DNA of 7,497 nt from Candidatus Zhuqueibacterota bacterium (GTDB lineage: Bacteria > Zhuqueibacterota > Zhuqueibacteria > Zhuqueibacterales > Zhuqueibacteraceae): NCBI GenBank assembly GCA_013361015.1, contig JABWAN010000581.1:1-7497 (forward strand). Reading direction: 5' to 3'. The notes under the pieces were generated by a model. That model made no database searches. It saw only the letters and a program-made list of their open reading frames with translations, and was not told where the DNA came from. Each line of letters starts with the position of its first letter. The stretch's first letter is position 1. The position numbers and the translations under genes were made by a program. Shown in pieces: positions 1 through 6,662 of the stretch.

Positions 1-530
1 GAGAGAGCTATTTTTCCAATCCCACGGGCGCGATGGTGACGATCAAATGTTCGCCGTGGCATTTCGAAGACAAAGTATTGCTTATGGGCGACGCGGCGCA
101 CGCCATCGTGCCGTTCTTCGGCCAGGGCGTGAATTGCTGTTTCGAAGATTGCACGTATTTCAACGAATGTTTGGAGCGCCACGGCGCGAATTGGCAAAAC
201 TTGTTTGATGAATTTGAAAGTTTACGCAAACCCAACACCGATGCCATTGCCGAACTTGCGCTCGAAAACTTCATCGAGATGCGCGACCGCGTTGCCGATC
301 CAAAATTTTTGTTGAAGAAGAAAGTCGAGCAGGCGTTGGAGCAAAGATTCCCGGAAATCTTCGTTCCAAAATACTCGCTCGTCACGTTTCGCCGCGGACC
401 GTATTCTGAAGCGTTGGAGAGAGGTAAGGTGCAGGATCACATATTGGAAGAGTTGTGCCGTTCGATCGACCGTGTTGAGGAAGCGAATTGGGAGGAGGCG
501 GAACATTTATTGAAGCGATATTATCGCTGA
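1..530 (+). CDS. kmo: Kynurenine 3-monooxygenase, C-terminal part (5' end outside window)
   Basis: This FAD-dependent aromatic hydroxylase converts L-kynurenine to 3-hydroxykynurenine with NADPH and O2, in tryptophan degradation and de novo NAD synthesis. About 175 codons are visible, in the frame starting at base 3 and ending with TGA at 528-530. The visible part starts just before NPTGAMVTIKCSPW. It continues with the second FAD-binding (GD) motif GDAAHAIVPFFGQG at about 87-128 and then FEDC. The later FIEMRD and YSLVTF segments also match the KMO family, including animal KMO, quite closely. The protein stops shortly after the RGKVQDHILEEL region. It has no hydrophobic C-terminal anchor like that of mitochondrial KMO, so it is probably soluble or peripheral, as in bacterial enzymes. 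The methionine at 33 is internal and not a start. The next gene (lnt) is convergent, so kmo is the last gene of its transcript here. Identity is near certain from the motifs; other group A flavin monooxygenases lack this combination. Confidence 0.95.
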   Translation, partial: ESYFSNPTGAMVTIKCSPWHFEDKVLLMGDAAHAIVPFFGQGVNCCFEDCTYFNECLERHGANWQNLFDEFESLRKPNTDAIAELALENFIEMRDRVADPKFLLKKKVEQALEQRFPEIFVPKYSLVTFRRGPYSEALERGKVQDHILEELCRSIDRVEEANWEEAEHLLKRYYR

Positions 531-784
531 AAATATATTACTTCAAGCTGGCGAAGCTTTCGTTTTTCGATACGATACTACTCCCCATCACCCTGATCTA
601 GTGAATTTTCCTCATCACAAACATTTGGCTTCCGGCATCGTCATGCCTTCCCATGAGCCTACATTGGCTATCGTCCTCGATGAAATTGACCTCTGTATCG
701 CACGATCCGCCCCCAAATAAAGACGATGGCAAAGAAGGCCGGGCTTTAACAACAGGCGCTCTATTAACGAATCTTTATGCGCTC
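531..784. other. Convergent intergenic gap between kmo and lnt
   Basis: This 254-base stretch lies between the 3' ends of kmo and lnt. No reading frame in it resembles a known protein. Besides the weak hairpin at 545-567 it has a second perfect 5-bp hairpin, GGCAT (634-638) and ATGCC (643-647), with no T-run on either strand. There is also a loose direct repeat of the type ACATTTGGCT...ATCGTC (621-642) and ACATTGGCTATCGTC (661-675). A minus-strand reading frame enters from lnt as far as 615, but it is antisense shadow with no family resemblance. I see no promoter or RNA gene. Confidence 0.6.
545..567 (+). terminator. Weak intrinsic terminator candidate after kmo
   Basis: A 5-bp stem, AAGCT (545-549) with AGCTT (555-559) around the loop GGCGA, is followed after TCG by five T residues (563-567). 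It lies 15 bases after the kmo stop codon, where a terminator is expected between convergent genes. The stem is short and has only two G/C pairs, so the structure may not be functional. Confidence 0.3.
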
Positions 785-2458
785 CTACCGGGTTCGTCGT
801 GGTTTTGATGTAACACGAAAAGCTGCTTCGCCGGAATGTTTTGGCTTCTGCTCGGATTGCGCCGGACGATGCCACCGATACAGCAGCATTCCCGCCACGA
901 TCAAAACCATGACCCACGCCCACCAATCGCCATAGCGCGCGTAAACCGTTGCCGGCATTTCCATGAGTGGCACTTGCGCCGCAAAATATGTTGGAACGTC
1001 TCTCTCCGCGCGGTGCGTGATTTCGCCGTTCGGCATGATCACCGCAGAGATGCCGGTATTTGTTGCACGTACTTGCACTAAGCGCGTTTCCACGCTGCGC
1101 AATTGCGCGAGCGCGAGATGCTGCTCTTGTTCCTGCCAGGGGCCATACCAACTGTCATTCGTCGAGTTCAGAATAATATTCGCGCCTTGCACAGCATATT
1201 CGCGGAGATAATGCGGGTCGAGCGCCTCGTAGCAAATAATCGCTGCAATTTTGAAATCACGATAGCGCATCATCTCCGGCCCGGGCCCCGCGCCGAAATC
1301 TGAGATCGCAGGAATGAGGTCTTTGAGTGATGGGAAGATATTCGAGAGCGGCATGTATTCGCCGAATGCGAGCAGAATGTGTTTTTTGTAGATTGCGCTG
1401 GCGTTGTCTTTGCCCGGCTCGACCAATGCCATGGAATTGAAGTAACGATATTCCGGCTCGCGTTGGGTCGCATGTCCGCCGGTCACGAGCGCGGCATTGA
1501 TCGTAAGCGTCAACTCCGCCAACGCTTGATGCTCCGGGCGTTTGTCGGGAAACGGATAGGGATAAGTGCCTTCGGGCCAGAGCACGAGATCGAGCGGCTG
1601 CTTTTGTTGGCGTTGCAAAGCGCGCGTCAAGTCACTATGAATCTCAACGGCTTTCTGCAACGTTTCGCGATGGCCGAACTGCGCGAGCAAACGATCCAAA
1701 TTTCCGAGATTGCCCTGCACCACGCCGATATTTTTTTGCGTGACTTGACTCATGTGCTCTTCGACTTGCTGCAAACGCAATTGCCCATAAACAAAACTGA
1801 ACAGCACGATGCCGGCGCCGAGCGCAATCGTCGCCACGGCTTCACGCGGCGTAAAATGGCGCGGCAGCTTTTTGAAAGCCTGCACGCGCGGAAGAACGAA
1901 GCCGTCGAACAATGCGAAGACGGCATAATTCACCCAAAAGATCTGCGTCGTCAATAAAATCGCGCCGCCGAGATCGGCGATTTGAATGAAAGGAATGACT
2001 TGATAAATCGCATTGCCCGCATACCAATAAAACAGCTTGGGGAAGAAGGCCTCGAGGGCGACAAATACCGCGGTGACCCAGAGCGCTTGCCATTGCATCG
2101 AAAGTTTCTTGCGCAACACCGCAACTAGGCCGCCGGTGACTGCAAGATTTATGCTCCCGACCGCGGCATAGAGCAGGAGAATCGGATATGCCGCGAACCA
2201 CGGCAACCCACCAAACTCGATCGCCGTGTGTGCAATCCAAAAGAATCCACCCAATGTCATCACCGCAGAATAGAGCCAGGCATACCACACCGTTTCTTTG
2301 ACGCCCTCACAATGATTGAGCAGCCAAAAGTATGGCACATAAGCGATGACAATCAAAAACGTCCAATTGATTTCTGGAAAAGAGAGAAAACCGAGGCAAC
2401 CGCCGACGAAAGCTGCGAGGAGTTTGTTTTTTTTCATGAAGGGTTCGTGTTTGCTCAT
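785..2458 (-). CDS. lnt: Apolipoprotein N-acyltransferase
   Basis: Lnt moves an acyl chain from phospholipid to the N-terminal cysteine of diacylated lipoproteins at the periplasmic face of the inner membrane, the last step of lipoprotein maturation. The 557-residue product is slightly longer than E. coli Lnt (512). About seven N-terminal membrane segments lie within residues 13-225, a periplasmic nitrilase domain at about 242-500, and a last membrane helix at about 511-529. The catalytic triad is visible: Glu296 in LWPEGTYPYPF, Lys359 in YKKHILLAFGEY and Cys409 in IICYEA. Glu367 (FGE) and Glu411 (CYE) match further conserved residues. The C-terminal 28 residues form a basic tail. I chose ATG at 2458 because GGAA lies 7 bases upstream. 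An in-frame TTG at 2506 would add 16 polar residues, and ATG at 2437 (MKKNKLL) is also possible. The gene lies 60 bases downstream of the glycosyltransferase and is probably cotranscribed with it. Confidence 0.97.
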   Translation of the reverse strand: MSKHEPFMKKNKLLAAFVGGCLGFLSFPEINWTFLIVIAYVPYFWLLNHCEGVKETVWYAWLYSAVMTLGGFFWIAHTAIEFGGLPWFAAYPILLLYAAVGSINLAVTGGLVAVLRKKLSMQWQALWVTAVFVALEAFFPKLFYWYAGNAIYQVIPFIQIADLGGAILLTTQIFWVNYAVFALFDGFVLPRVQAFKKLPRHFTPREAVATIALGAGIVLFSFVYGQLRLQQVEEHMSQVTQKNIGVVQGNLGNLDRLLAQFGHRETLQKAVEIHSDLTRALQRQQKQPLDLVLWPEGTYPYPFPDKRPEHQALAELTLTINAALVTGGHATQREPEYRYFNSMALVEPGKDNASAIYKKHILLAFGEYMPLSNIFPSLKDLIPAISDFGAGPGPEMMRYRDFKIAAIICYEALDPHYLREYAVQGANIILNSTNDSWYGPWQEQEQHLALAQLRSVETRLVQVRATNTGISAVIMPNGEITHRAERDVPTYFAAQVPLMEMPATVYARYGDWWAWVMVLIVAGMLLYRWHRPAQSEQKPKHSGEAAFRVTSKPRRTR

Positions 2459-2518
2459 TGATGATTCCGGGATTTCTGTGCGTCCGTTCCTCTGCCTATC
2501 CCGCAATCCATGGCGCGC

Positions 2519-3670
2519 TTAGCGCCGGTTTCCGCCCAACTCTTCCTTCACAAAATACGAACGTGCTTGCGAATTGGCCGCAGTGATCATCTCCCCGAGC
2601 AAGCCAATGGACACGGCCTGCACGCCGATGATCATCAACAGCACTGCCAAGAAGAGCACCGGGCGATTGGTGAGATAGGATTTGAGCATGAGGCGCTCGT
2701 AGGTCAAATAACCGGCGATGACGAGGCCGACAATAAAAGCGAATGTGCCCGCAACGCCGAAAAGGTGCAACGGGCGCTTGGTGTAGCGTGAGAGAAAGAG
2801 CACGGTGATCAAGTCAAAAAAGCCTTTGGAAAAACGCGAGGGCCCGAATTTGCTCTTGCCGTATTTACGCGGATGGTGTTTCACCACCACTTCTCCCACA
2901 CGAAAACCCTCCTTGAAAGCGAGCACCGGCAAAAAGCGATGCAGCTCGCCATACACTGGAATCGTGCTCGTTACTTCGCGGCGATAGGCTTTCAAGCCGC
3001 AATTGATGTCGTGCAAGCGCAAGCCGGTCATGAAACCCGTGACGCGATTGAAAATCTTCGAAGAGATTCTTTTGATGAACGGATCGTGACGGTGTTTCTT
3101 CCAGCCGGAAATGAGGTCGAAATCGCCGTGCTGCAACTCCTCCAAAAGATGCTTAATCTCCATGGGGTCGTCTTGCAGATCCGCATCCATCGTGACGATG
3201 AACTGGCCGCGCGCGCGCTCGAAGCCCGCTGCGAGCGCCGCGGATTTGCCATAGTTTCTCCGGAACTGCACGATGCGTATCCGCCGGTCACGTTGATACA
3301 GTTCGCGCAGCACTTTGAAGGATTGATCCTTCGAGCCATCGTCAACGAAAATGATTTCTGTGGGAAGCTGCAATTCGCGCAATGCGGCCGAGAGCTGTTG
3401 GTGCAGTTCCACCAATGCGTCCGCTTCATTGTAGAGCGGCACAACGATGGAAAGCTGGGGCCTGCCAGTTGGTGCCTGCTCGCGTGGTGGTTTCGGCTTG
3501 GAGTCGGGTCTGCCTGGTTTGGAATCACTCGGTCTTGCTGCCGGCGTAGCCGCGCCCTGCGGTTGAGATTCCGGCGCTGGTCGATCATGCCGGGGCCTGC
3601 GAAAACGCCGCCGGCGATTGCGGCGCTGGGGAGAATGTTGCTCTTCGGAATGAGCGGACTCGGGGTTCAT
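2519..3670 (-). CDS. Family 2 glycosyltransferase, DPM1/GtrB-like polyprenyl-phosphate sugar synthase, with Arg/Pro-rich N-terminal extension
   Basis: Family members move a sugar from a nucleotide donor to a polyprenyl phosphate at the cytoplasmic face of the membrane, and the lipid-linked sugar is then used for envelope glycosylation. The GT-A domain covers about residues 73-235 of 383. It shows LSIVVPLYNEADAL, the nucleotide-binding VDDGSKD (109-115), the metal-binding DADLQD (162-167) and NCGLKAYRR (223-231). KRPLHLFG (298-305) leads into two membrane helices (about 302-323 and 336-358), the layout of bacterial DPM1-like, GtrB and ArnC enzymes. Sugar specificity cannot be read from sequence. 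Residues 1-70 are unusual: low complexity, proline-rich, with an arginine tract RRNRRRRFRRPR at 16-27. The start at 3670 is supported by its ATGA overlap with the upstream DUF4292 gene; there is no other methionine before residue 161. lnt follows 60 bases downstream. Confidence 0.93.
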   Translation of the reverse strand: MNPESAHSEEQHSPQRRNRRRRFRRPRHDRPAPESQPQGAATPAARPSDSKPGRPDSKPKPPREQAPTGRPQLSIVVPLYNEADALVELHQQLSAALRELQLPTEIIFVDDGSKDQSFKVLRELYQRDRRIRIVQFRRNYGKSAALAAGFERARGQFIVTMDADLQDDPMEIKHLLEELQHGDFDLISGWKKHRHDPFIKRISSKIFNRVTGFMTGLRLHDINCGLKAYRREVTSTIPVYGELHRFLPVLAFKEGFRVGEVVVKHHPRKYGKSKFGPSRFSKGFFDLITVLFLSRYTKRPLHLFGVAGTFAFIVGLVIAGYLTYERLMLKSYLTNRPVLFLAVLLMIIGVQAVSIGLLGEMITAANSQARSYFVKEELGGNRR

Positions 3671-4482
3671 TGCTGCTGATCCTGTGGCTGAGTGTTCGAA
3701 GCGCCGTCAGCGTCGTTGGGCATGGAAAGATTGATGCGCGCAGCCGAAGACGGAACGCGCAAGCTGAAATCACTTGCGGGGATTTTAGTATTGAGCTCGA
3801 TGCGGTCGTAGAAAATCGTGAAGCGCTCGCGCTGGCCGGGGCGATCCAATTGCAGCCACTGCGGCAGCCAGATGCCTTTTTCTTTATGAAAGCGGCGAAA
3901 GGTTTGACGGCTATACAGCGCGCCGGTGCTATCGTATTGCTCCGCTTTGGTGACGACTCCGTGCTTGGGATCCACCCAATAGCTGACCCGCCACGTCGCG
4001 CGTTGGCCTTCGAAGCGATAACTGTCGTTGTCAATCGTCATTGCGAACGTGCTATCGAACGGCGGGAGCACGGCGCCCGTAATTCCACTCAACATTTCAT
4101 CATATTCCACTTTCATACGGAAGAGCAGCAACTGGTCCATGCGATTGACCTCGCCGTAAAAATACGTATTCTCGAACGGCGAATAGCTTTCGAAACGTTT
4201 GCGATCCGCGAAAAAAAAGCCGGCATCGACGCCGAACGTTGCTTCGACTTTGATGAACATGGAATCGGGCTGCTGCGTCAAAACCGTGGCCGCGGCCGCA
4301 AGCTGCATTTGCGGCGAATCGATAATCAGGCGGCCCCTGCCTTGAAACGCTTGCACACGCCGATAATTGTTCGCCACCTGCAAATAGACTTTTTGCGGAT
4401 CAGTAGGAAGCAGTGGGCGCGAAGAACGCAGCGCTGCGCAACCGGTAAGCAAACACAGAAGCAGCGGCAGGGCATTTTTCAT
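3667..4482 (-). CDS. DUF4292-type LolB-like outer membrane lipoprotein
   Basis: The 271-residue product begins with a short basic and hydrophobic signal peptide ending in the lipobox LLTG-Cys15, so it should be lipidated at Cys15. Residue +2 is Ala, which would not cause inner-membrane retention under the E. coli rule, so an outer-membrane location is likely. Residues about 33-245 follow the DUF4292 pattern: VANNYRRVQAFQGRGRLII, a run of amphipathic beta strands, FIKVEATFGVDAGFFFADR, the middle segment YDEMLSGI, then strands with WRVSYWVDPKHGVVTKAE. This pattern resembles the LolA/LolB beta-barrel-like fold. LolB receives lipoproteins from LolA and inserts them in the outer membrane, but DUF4292 function is not established. 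The C-terminal 25 residues are Gln/Asp/Asn-rich and probably disordered. No clear ribosome-binding site precedes ATG 4482. The stop codon overlaps the glycosyltransferase start (ATGA), which indicates translational coupling. Confidence 0.85.
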   Translation of the reverse strand: MKNALPLLLCLLTGCAALRSSRPLLPTDPQKVYLQVANNYRRVQAFQGRGRLIIDSPQMQLAAAATVLTQQPDSMFIKVEATFGVDAGFFFADRKRFESYSPFENTYFYGEVNRMDQLLLFRMKVEYDEMLSGITGAVLPPFDSTFAMTIDNDSYRFEGQRATWRVSYWVDPKHGVVTKAEQYDSTGALYSRQTFRRFHKEKGIWLPQWLQLDRPGQRERFTIFYDRIELNTKIPASDFSLRVPSSAARINLSMPNDADGASNTQPQDQQQ

Positions 4483-4533
4483 GGAGAGATTTACGGTCGC
4501 CTCGTCATAGAATCCCCCGCGACGATATAACCG

Positions 4534-4570
4534 AAATTCCCCCTTTGAAGGGGGCTAGGGGGATGTTTTT
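4534..4570. repeat. G/C-rich palindromic dispersed intergenic repeat
   Basis: CCCCC (4539-4543) and GGGGG (4550-4554) flank TTTGAA and form a 6-bp stem (CCCCCT/AGGGGG). A second GGGGG follows at 4558-4562, then ATGTTTTT. The first arm can pair with either G run. The wording closely matches a short repeat that I recall as widespread between genes in Bacteroidota and related genomes. It lies in the 168-base gap between the TPR and DUF4292 genes. Downstream on the minus strand it is not followed by a T-run, so it is a poor terminator for the TPR gene, although it could affect transcript ends or stability. The rest of the gap (4483-4650) has no recognisable gene. Confidence 0.6.
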
Positions 4571-4650
4571 GAGGATGGCTTTGTTTCTCTGCAAACCACG
4601 CGGCACTGACGATAACAACTTTCCCCGCGACAACAAAGGCTGACGCACAA

Positions 4651-6612
4651 TCACGGTACCTGTGTTTTTTGATTCAGCCCTAGCTTTTGCAAAACGCTCG
4701 CGCGGTTGGCATCGAGTGCGAGTGCTTTTTGCCAGGCGTTGCGTGCGTCTTCGGTTTGCCCCAACTTGTCGTAGACGTCGCCGAGGTGTTCAAACACTTC
4801 CGCGGAAGTATCGCGCACGCCGATAGCTTTGAGAATGTATTCGAGCGCGAGCTTATATTCACGGCGCTTGTAATGAATCCAGCCGATGGTATCGAGAAAC
4901 GCACCGTTGTTCGGCTCGGCTTTGAGTGCACGTTGCACCATGCCCAAAGCTTTGTCGAGTTGCACACCGCGCTCGGAGAGACTGTAGCTGTAGTTGTTCA
5001 GCAACGTCGCATCGTCCGGGCTGAGCTTGAGCGCGCTTTCATAGATGGAATCCGAAGCCGCGTGTTTGCCCAACTCATCAAGTGTTGCGGCGAGGGTACC
5101 TTTCCATTGCGCATTGTCAGGCGACATCTCGATTGCGCGCGTCAAATACGGCAACGATTCTTGATGCTTGCGTTGCTGGCTGAGGCTGACGCCCAGGAAG
5201 AAATTGACGACCGGATTGTCCGGCGCCAGCTCATACGCGTGCTCAAAACTGCGCTGCGCATTTTCGTTTTGATTGAGTTGAAACTGCGCGAGGCCAAGAG
5301 TGGACCACGCTTCGAGCAACGACGCCTCCAACTCCACCGCCTTGGTAAGATTGTCAATCGCGAGCTGCAAACGGCGGCTGTCATAGGCGAGCCTGCCCAA
5401 AAACAAATAGCCACGATAATCTTTGGGCGCGCGCTTGATCCATTCTTCCGCGGTGGTCAAGGCTTGCGCGGTATCGCCGCGCTCGAAGAACAGGCCGCTC
5501 AGCATTTGTAAGTTTTCCAAACCCGTGGAGTCGTCAGTCGTTTTGCGCTGCAATACTTGAATCGCTTGGCTGATGGTGCCGTCCGCGGCGAGCGAGTCGC
5601 CTTTGCGGCGCTGCAGATCGCTAATCTGAATGAGTAAGCGGACGTTAGTGGAATCGGCCTTCCAGCGTTTTTGCAGAGCGGCAATGGCTTGCGCCATCTT
5701 GGTATTGGCTTTCAGTGTGTCGCCTTGCTGCAAATAAAGTCCGTGCAACTGCACGAGCAGCACCAAGTTGGTGGAATCCTCGGTCGCGCTCTTTTCGATC
5801 AACGCGATCGCCTTGGGCATCTGCTTGGTGGCAAGATACGCGTCTTTGAGTTTGTCGCGCACTTCGTTGAAAGAAGCGTCTTTGGCGAGGGCTTTTTCAT
5901 ACCATGCAATCAAACCGGTGGTATCGTTCTGCGCCGCGTAAATCGCCGCAATCGCAAGATAGCCGCGCTCGTCCTCGGGCGAATCTTTGAGGCTATATTC
6001 GAAAGCTGCGCGCGCTTCGGGATATTTCTTGAGCGAGAGATAGAGTGTGCCAAGCTGCCACCATTCGCGCATGCCGGCTTTGCCCATGTCCACGAGGCGT
6101 TGATACATTTGCGCCGCGGACTCGGGTGCGCGCTTGGCGAGATAATAAGCGGCAAGAAAATACAGTGCGCCTGTATTTTCGGGATCGATCTCTAAAATGG
6201 TCTTGAATTCTTCTGCTGCCGCCTCGGCCTTGCCCAAGCGTTGATAGACCTCCGCGAGCGTTTCGCGCGCAGGCACGTTGCGGGGATCGAGGCGCAAGCC
6301 GCGTTTCAAAACCTGCTCGGCGCCGTCGAGCTTGTTGAGCACGAGATAAGTTTCGCCGATGGCATTGTAGAGCGAAGCCGAAGTGGTATCATAGAGCAAA
6401 GCTTCTTGGTAGGCAATCAAGGCTGAGGTGTAATCGCCCTGCAATTCTGCAATGGCGCCGCGCGCCACAAGCTCGGCGGCGCGACTGTCTGCCTGGGCAA
6501 CGGATTTTTTCGCAGCCGTTGGCACACGCGCAGTTTTGACGGACGCAGGATTGCAGCTTAGAAGGAGTGCGGCAGCAAGAAGATATAGGGAAAACGAGGT
6601 TATTTGCTTCAT
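4651..6612 (-). CDS. TPR-repeat outer membrane lipoprotein, LbcA-like
   Basis: The 653-residue product starts with a signal peptide (MKQITSF, then a Leu/Ala core) and lipobox LLLS-Cys20, then a linker to about residue 43. Seventeen contiguous TPR units fill residues 44-637. They start at about 44, 79, 113, 147, 181, 215, 249, 283, 324, 365, 399, 432, 467, 501, 535, 570 and 604. Nearly all are 33-35 residues, but the units at 283 and 324 have 41. The last three (LNNYSYSLSERG, FLDTIGWIHYKR, FEHLGDVYDKLG) match a C-terminal signature common in envelope TPR proteins of the LbcA type. LbcA of Pseudomonas is an outer-membrane lipoprotein that recruits and activates the protease CtpA and lies beside lolB. 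Here a LolB-like gene follows after 168 bases. No protease gene is in the window, so a scaffold or adaptor role is inference. ATG 6612 was chosen because it places the signal peptide at the N-terminus; an upstream in-frame TTG at 6657 would add 15 polar residues. Confidence 0.9.
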   Translation of the reverse strand: MKQITSFSLYLLAAALLLSCNPASVKTARVPTAAKKSVAQADSRAAELVARGAIAELQGDYTSALIAYQEALLYDTTSASLYNAIGETYLVLNKLDGAEQVLKRGLRLDPRNVPARETLAEVYQRLGKAEAAAEEFKTILEIDPENTGALYFLAAYYLAKRAPESAAQMYQRLVDMGKAGMREWWQLGTLYLSLKKYPEARAAFEYSLKDSPEDERGYLAIAAIYAAQNDTTGLIAWYEKALAKDASFNEVRDKLKDAYLATKQMPKAIALIEKSATEDSTNLVLLVQLHGLYLQQGDTLKANTKMAQAIAALQKRWKADSTNVRLLIQISDLQRRKGDSLAADGTISQAIQVLQRKTTDDSTGLENLQMLSGLFFERGDTAQALTTAEEWIKRAPKDYRGYLFLGRLAYDSRRLQLAIDNLTKAVELEASLLEAWSTLGLAQFQLNQNENAQRSFEHAYELAPDNPVVNFFLGVSLSQQRKHQESLPYLTRAIEMSPDNAQWKGTLAATLDELGKHAASDSIYESALKLSPDDATLLNNYSYSLSERGVQLDKALGMVQRALKAEPNNGAFLDTIGWIHYKRREYKLALEYILKAIGVRDTSAEVFEHLGDVYDKLGQTEDARNAWQKALALDANRASVLQKLGLNQKTQVP

Positions 6613-6643
6613 GTTGGCTCGTGAATAAACCACTGGGGATTCT

Positions 6644-6657
6644 TTGGAAAATTCCAA
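6644..6657. promoter_or_regulatory. Dyad upstream of the TPR gene, possible operator
   Basis: TTGGAA (6644-6649), two A residues and TTCCAA (6652-6657) form a perfect 6-2-6 inverted repeat. It lies 32 bases upstream of the TPR lipoprotein start, where it could be an operator or a 5'-leader hairpin. The hairpin loop would be too tight at full pairing, so a protein-binding site is the more natural reading. TTGGAAAA occurs again at 6893-6900 on the vanZ side. No regulator is known. Confidence 0.25.
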
Positions 6658-6662
6658 TGTAT

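Noticed and set aside
615..1151. 178-codon minus-strand frame reaching beyond lnt into the convergent gap
   Set aside because: It overlaps lnt in another frame, its part outside lnt (615-784) resembles no protein, and its composition (Arg/Ala/Ser-rich) is typical of shadow frames.
1379..1957. 192-codon plus-strand frame
   Set aside because: It is antisense to the nitrilase domain of lnt and has no family resemblance.
2459..2506. TTG at 2506 as lnt start
   Set aside because: It adds 16 polar, unconserved residues before the first membrane helix; ATG 2458 has a GGAA upstream and fits the family better. It cannot be fully excluded.
2873..3679. 268-codon plus-strand frame
   Set aside because: It is antisense to the glycosyltransferase, whose GT2 motifs are unmistakable.
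3670..4530. 286-codon plus-strand frame
   Set aside because: It is antisense across the whole DUF4292 gene, which has a lipobox and family motifs; no recognisable domain is in the antisense product.
4534..4570. G/C-rich palindrome as an intrinsic terminator of the TPR gene
   Set aside because: On the minus strand the hairpin is followed by AATTTC rather than a T-run; a dispersed repeat is the better reading.
4687..5511. 274-codon plus-strand frame
   Set aside because: It is antisense to the TPR array; long antisense frames are expected opposite repeated codon patterns.
6613..6657. TTG at 6657 as TPR gene start
   Set aside because: It would put 15 polar residues before a clear lipoprotein signal peptide beginning at ATG 6612.
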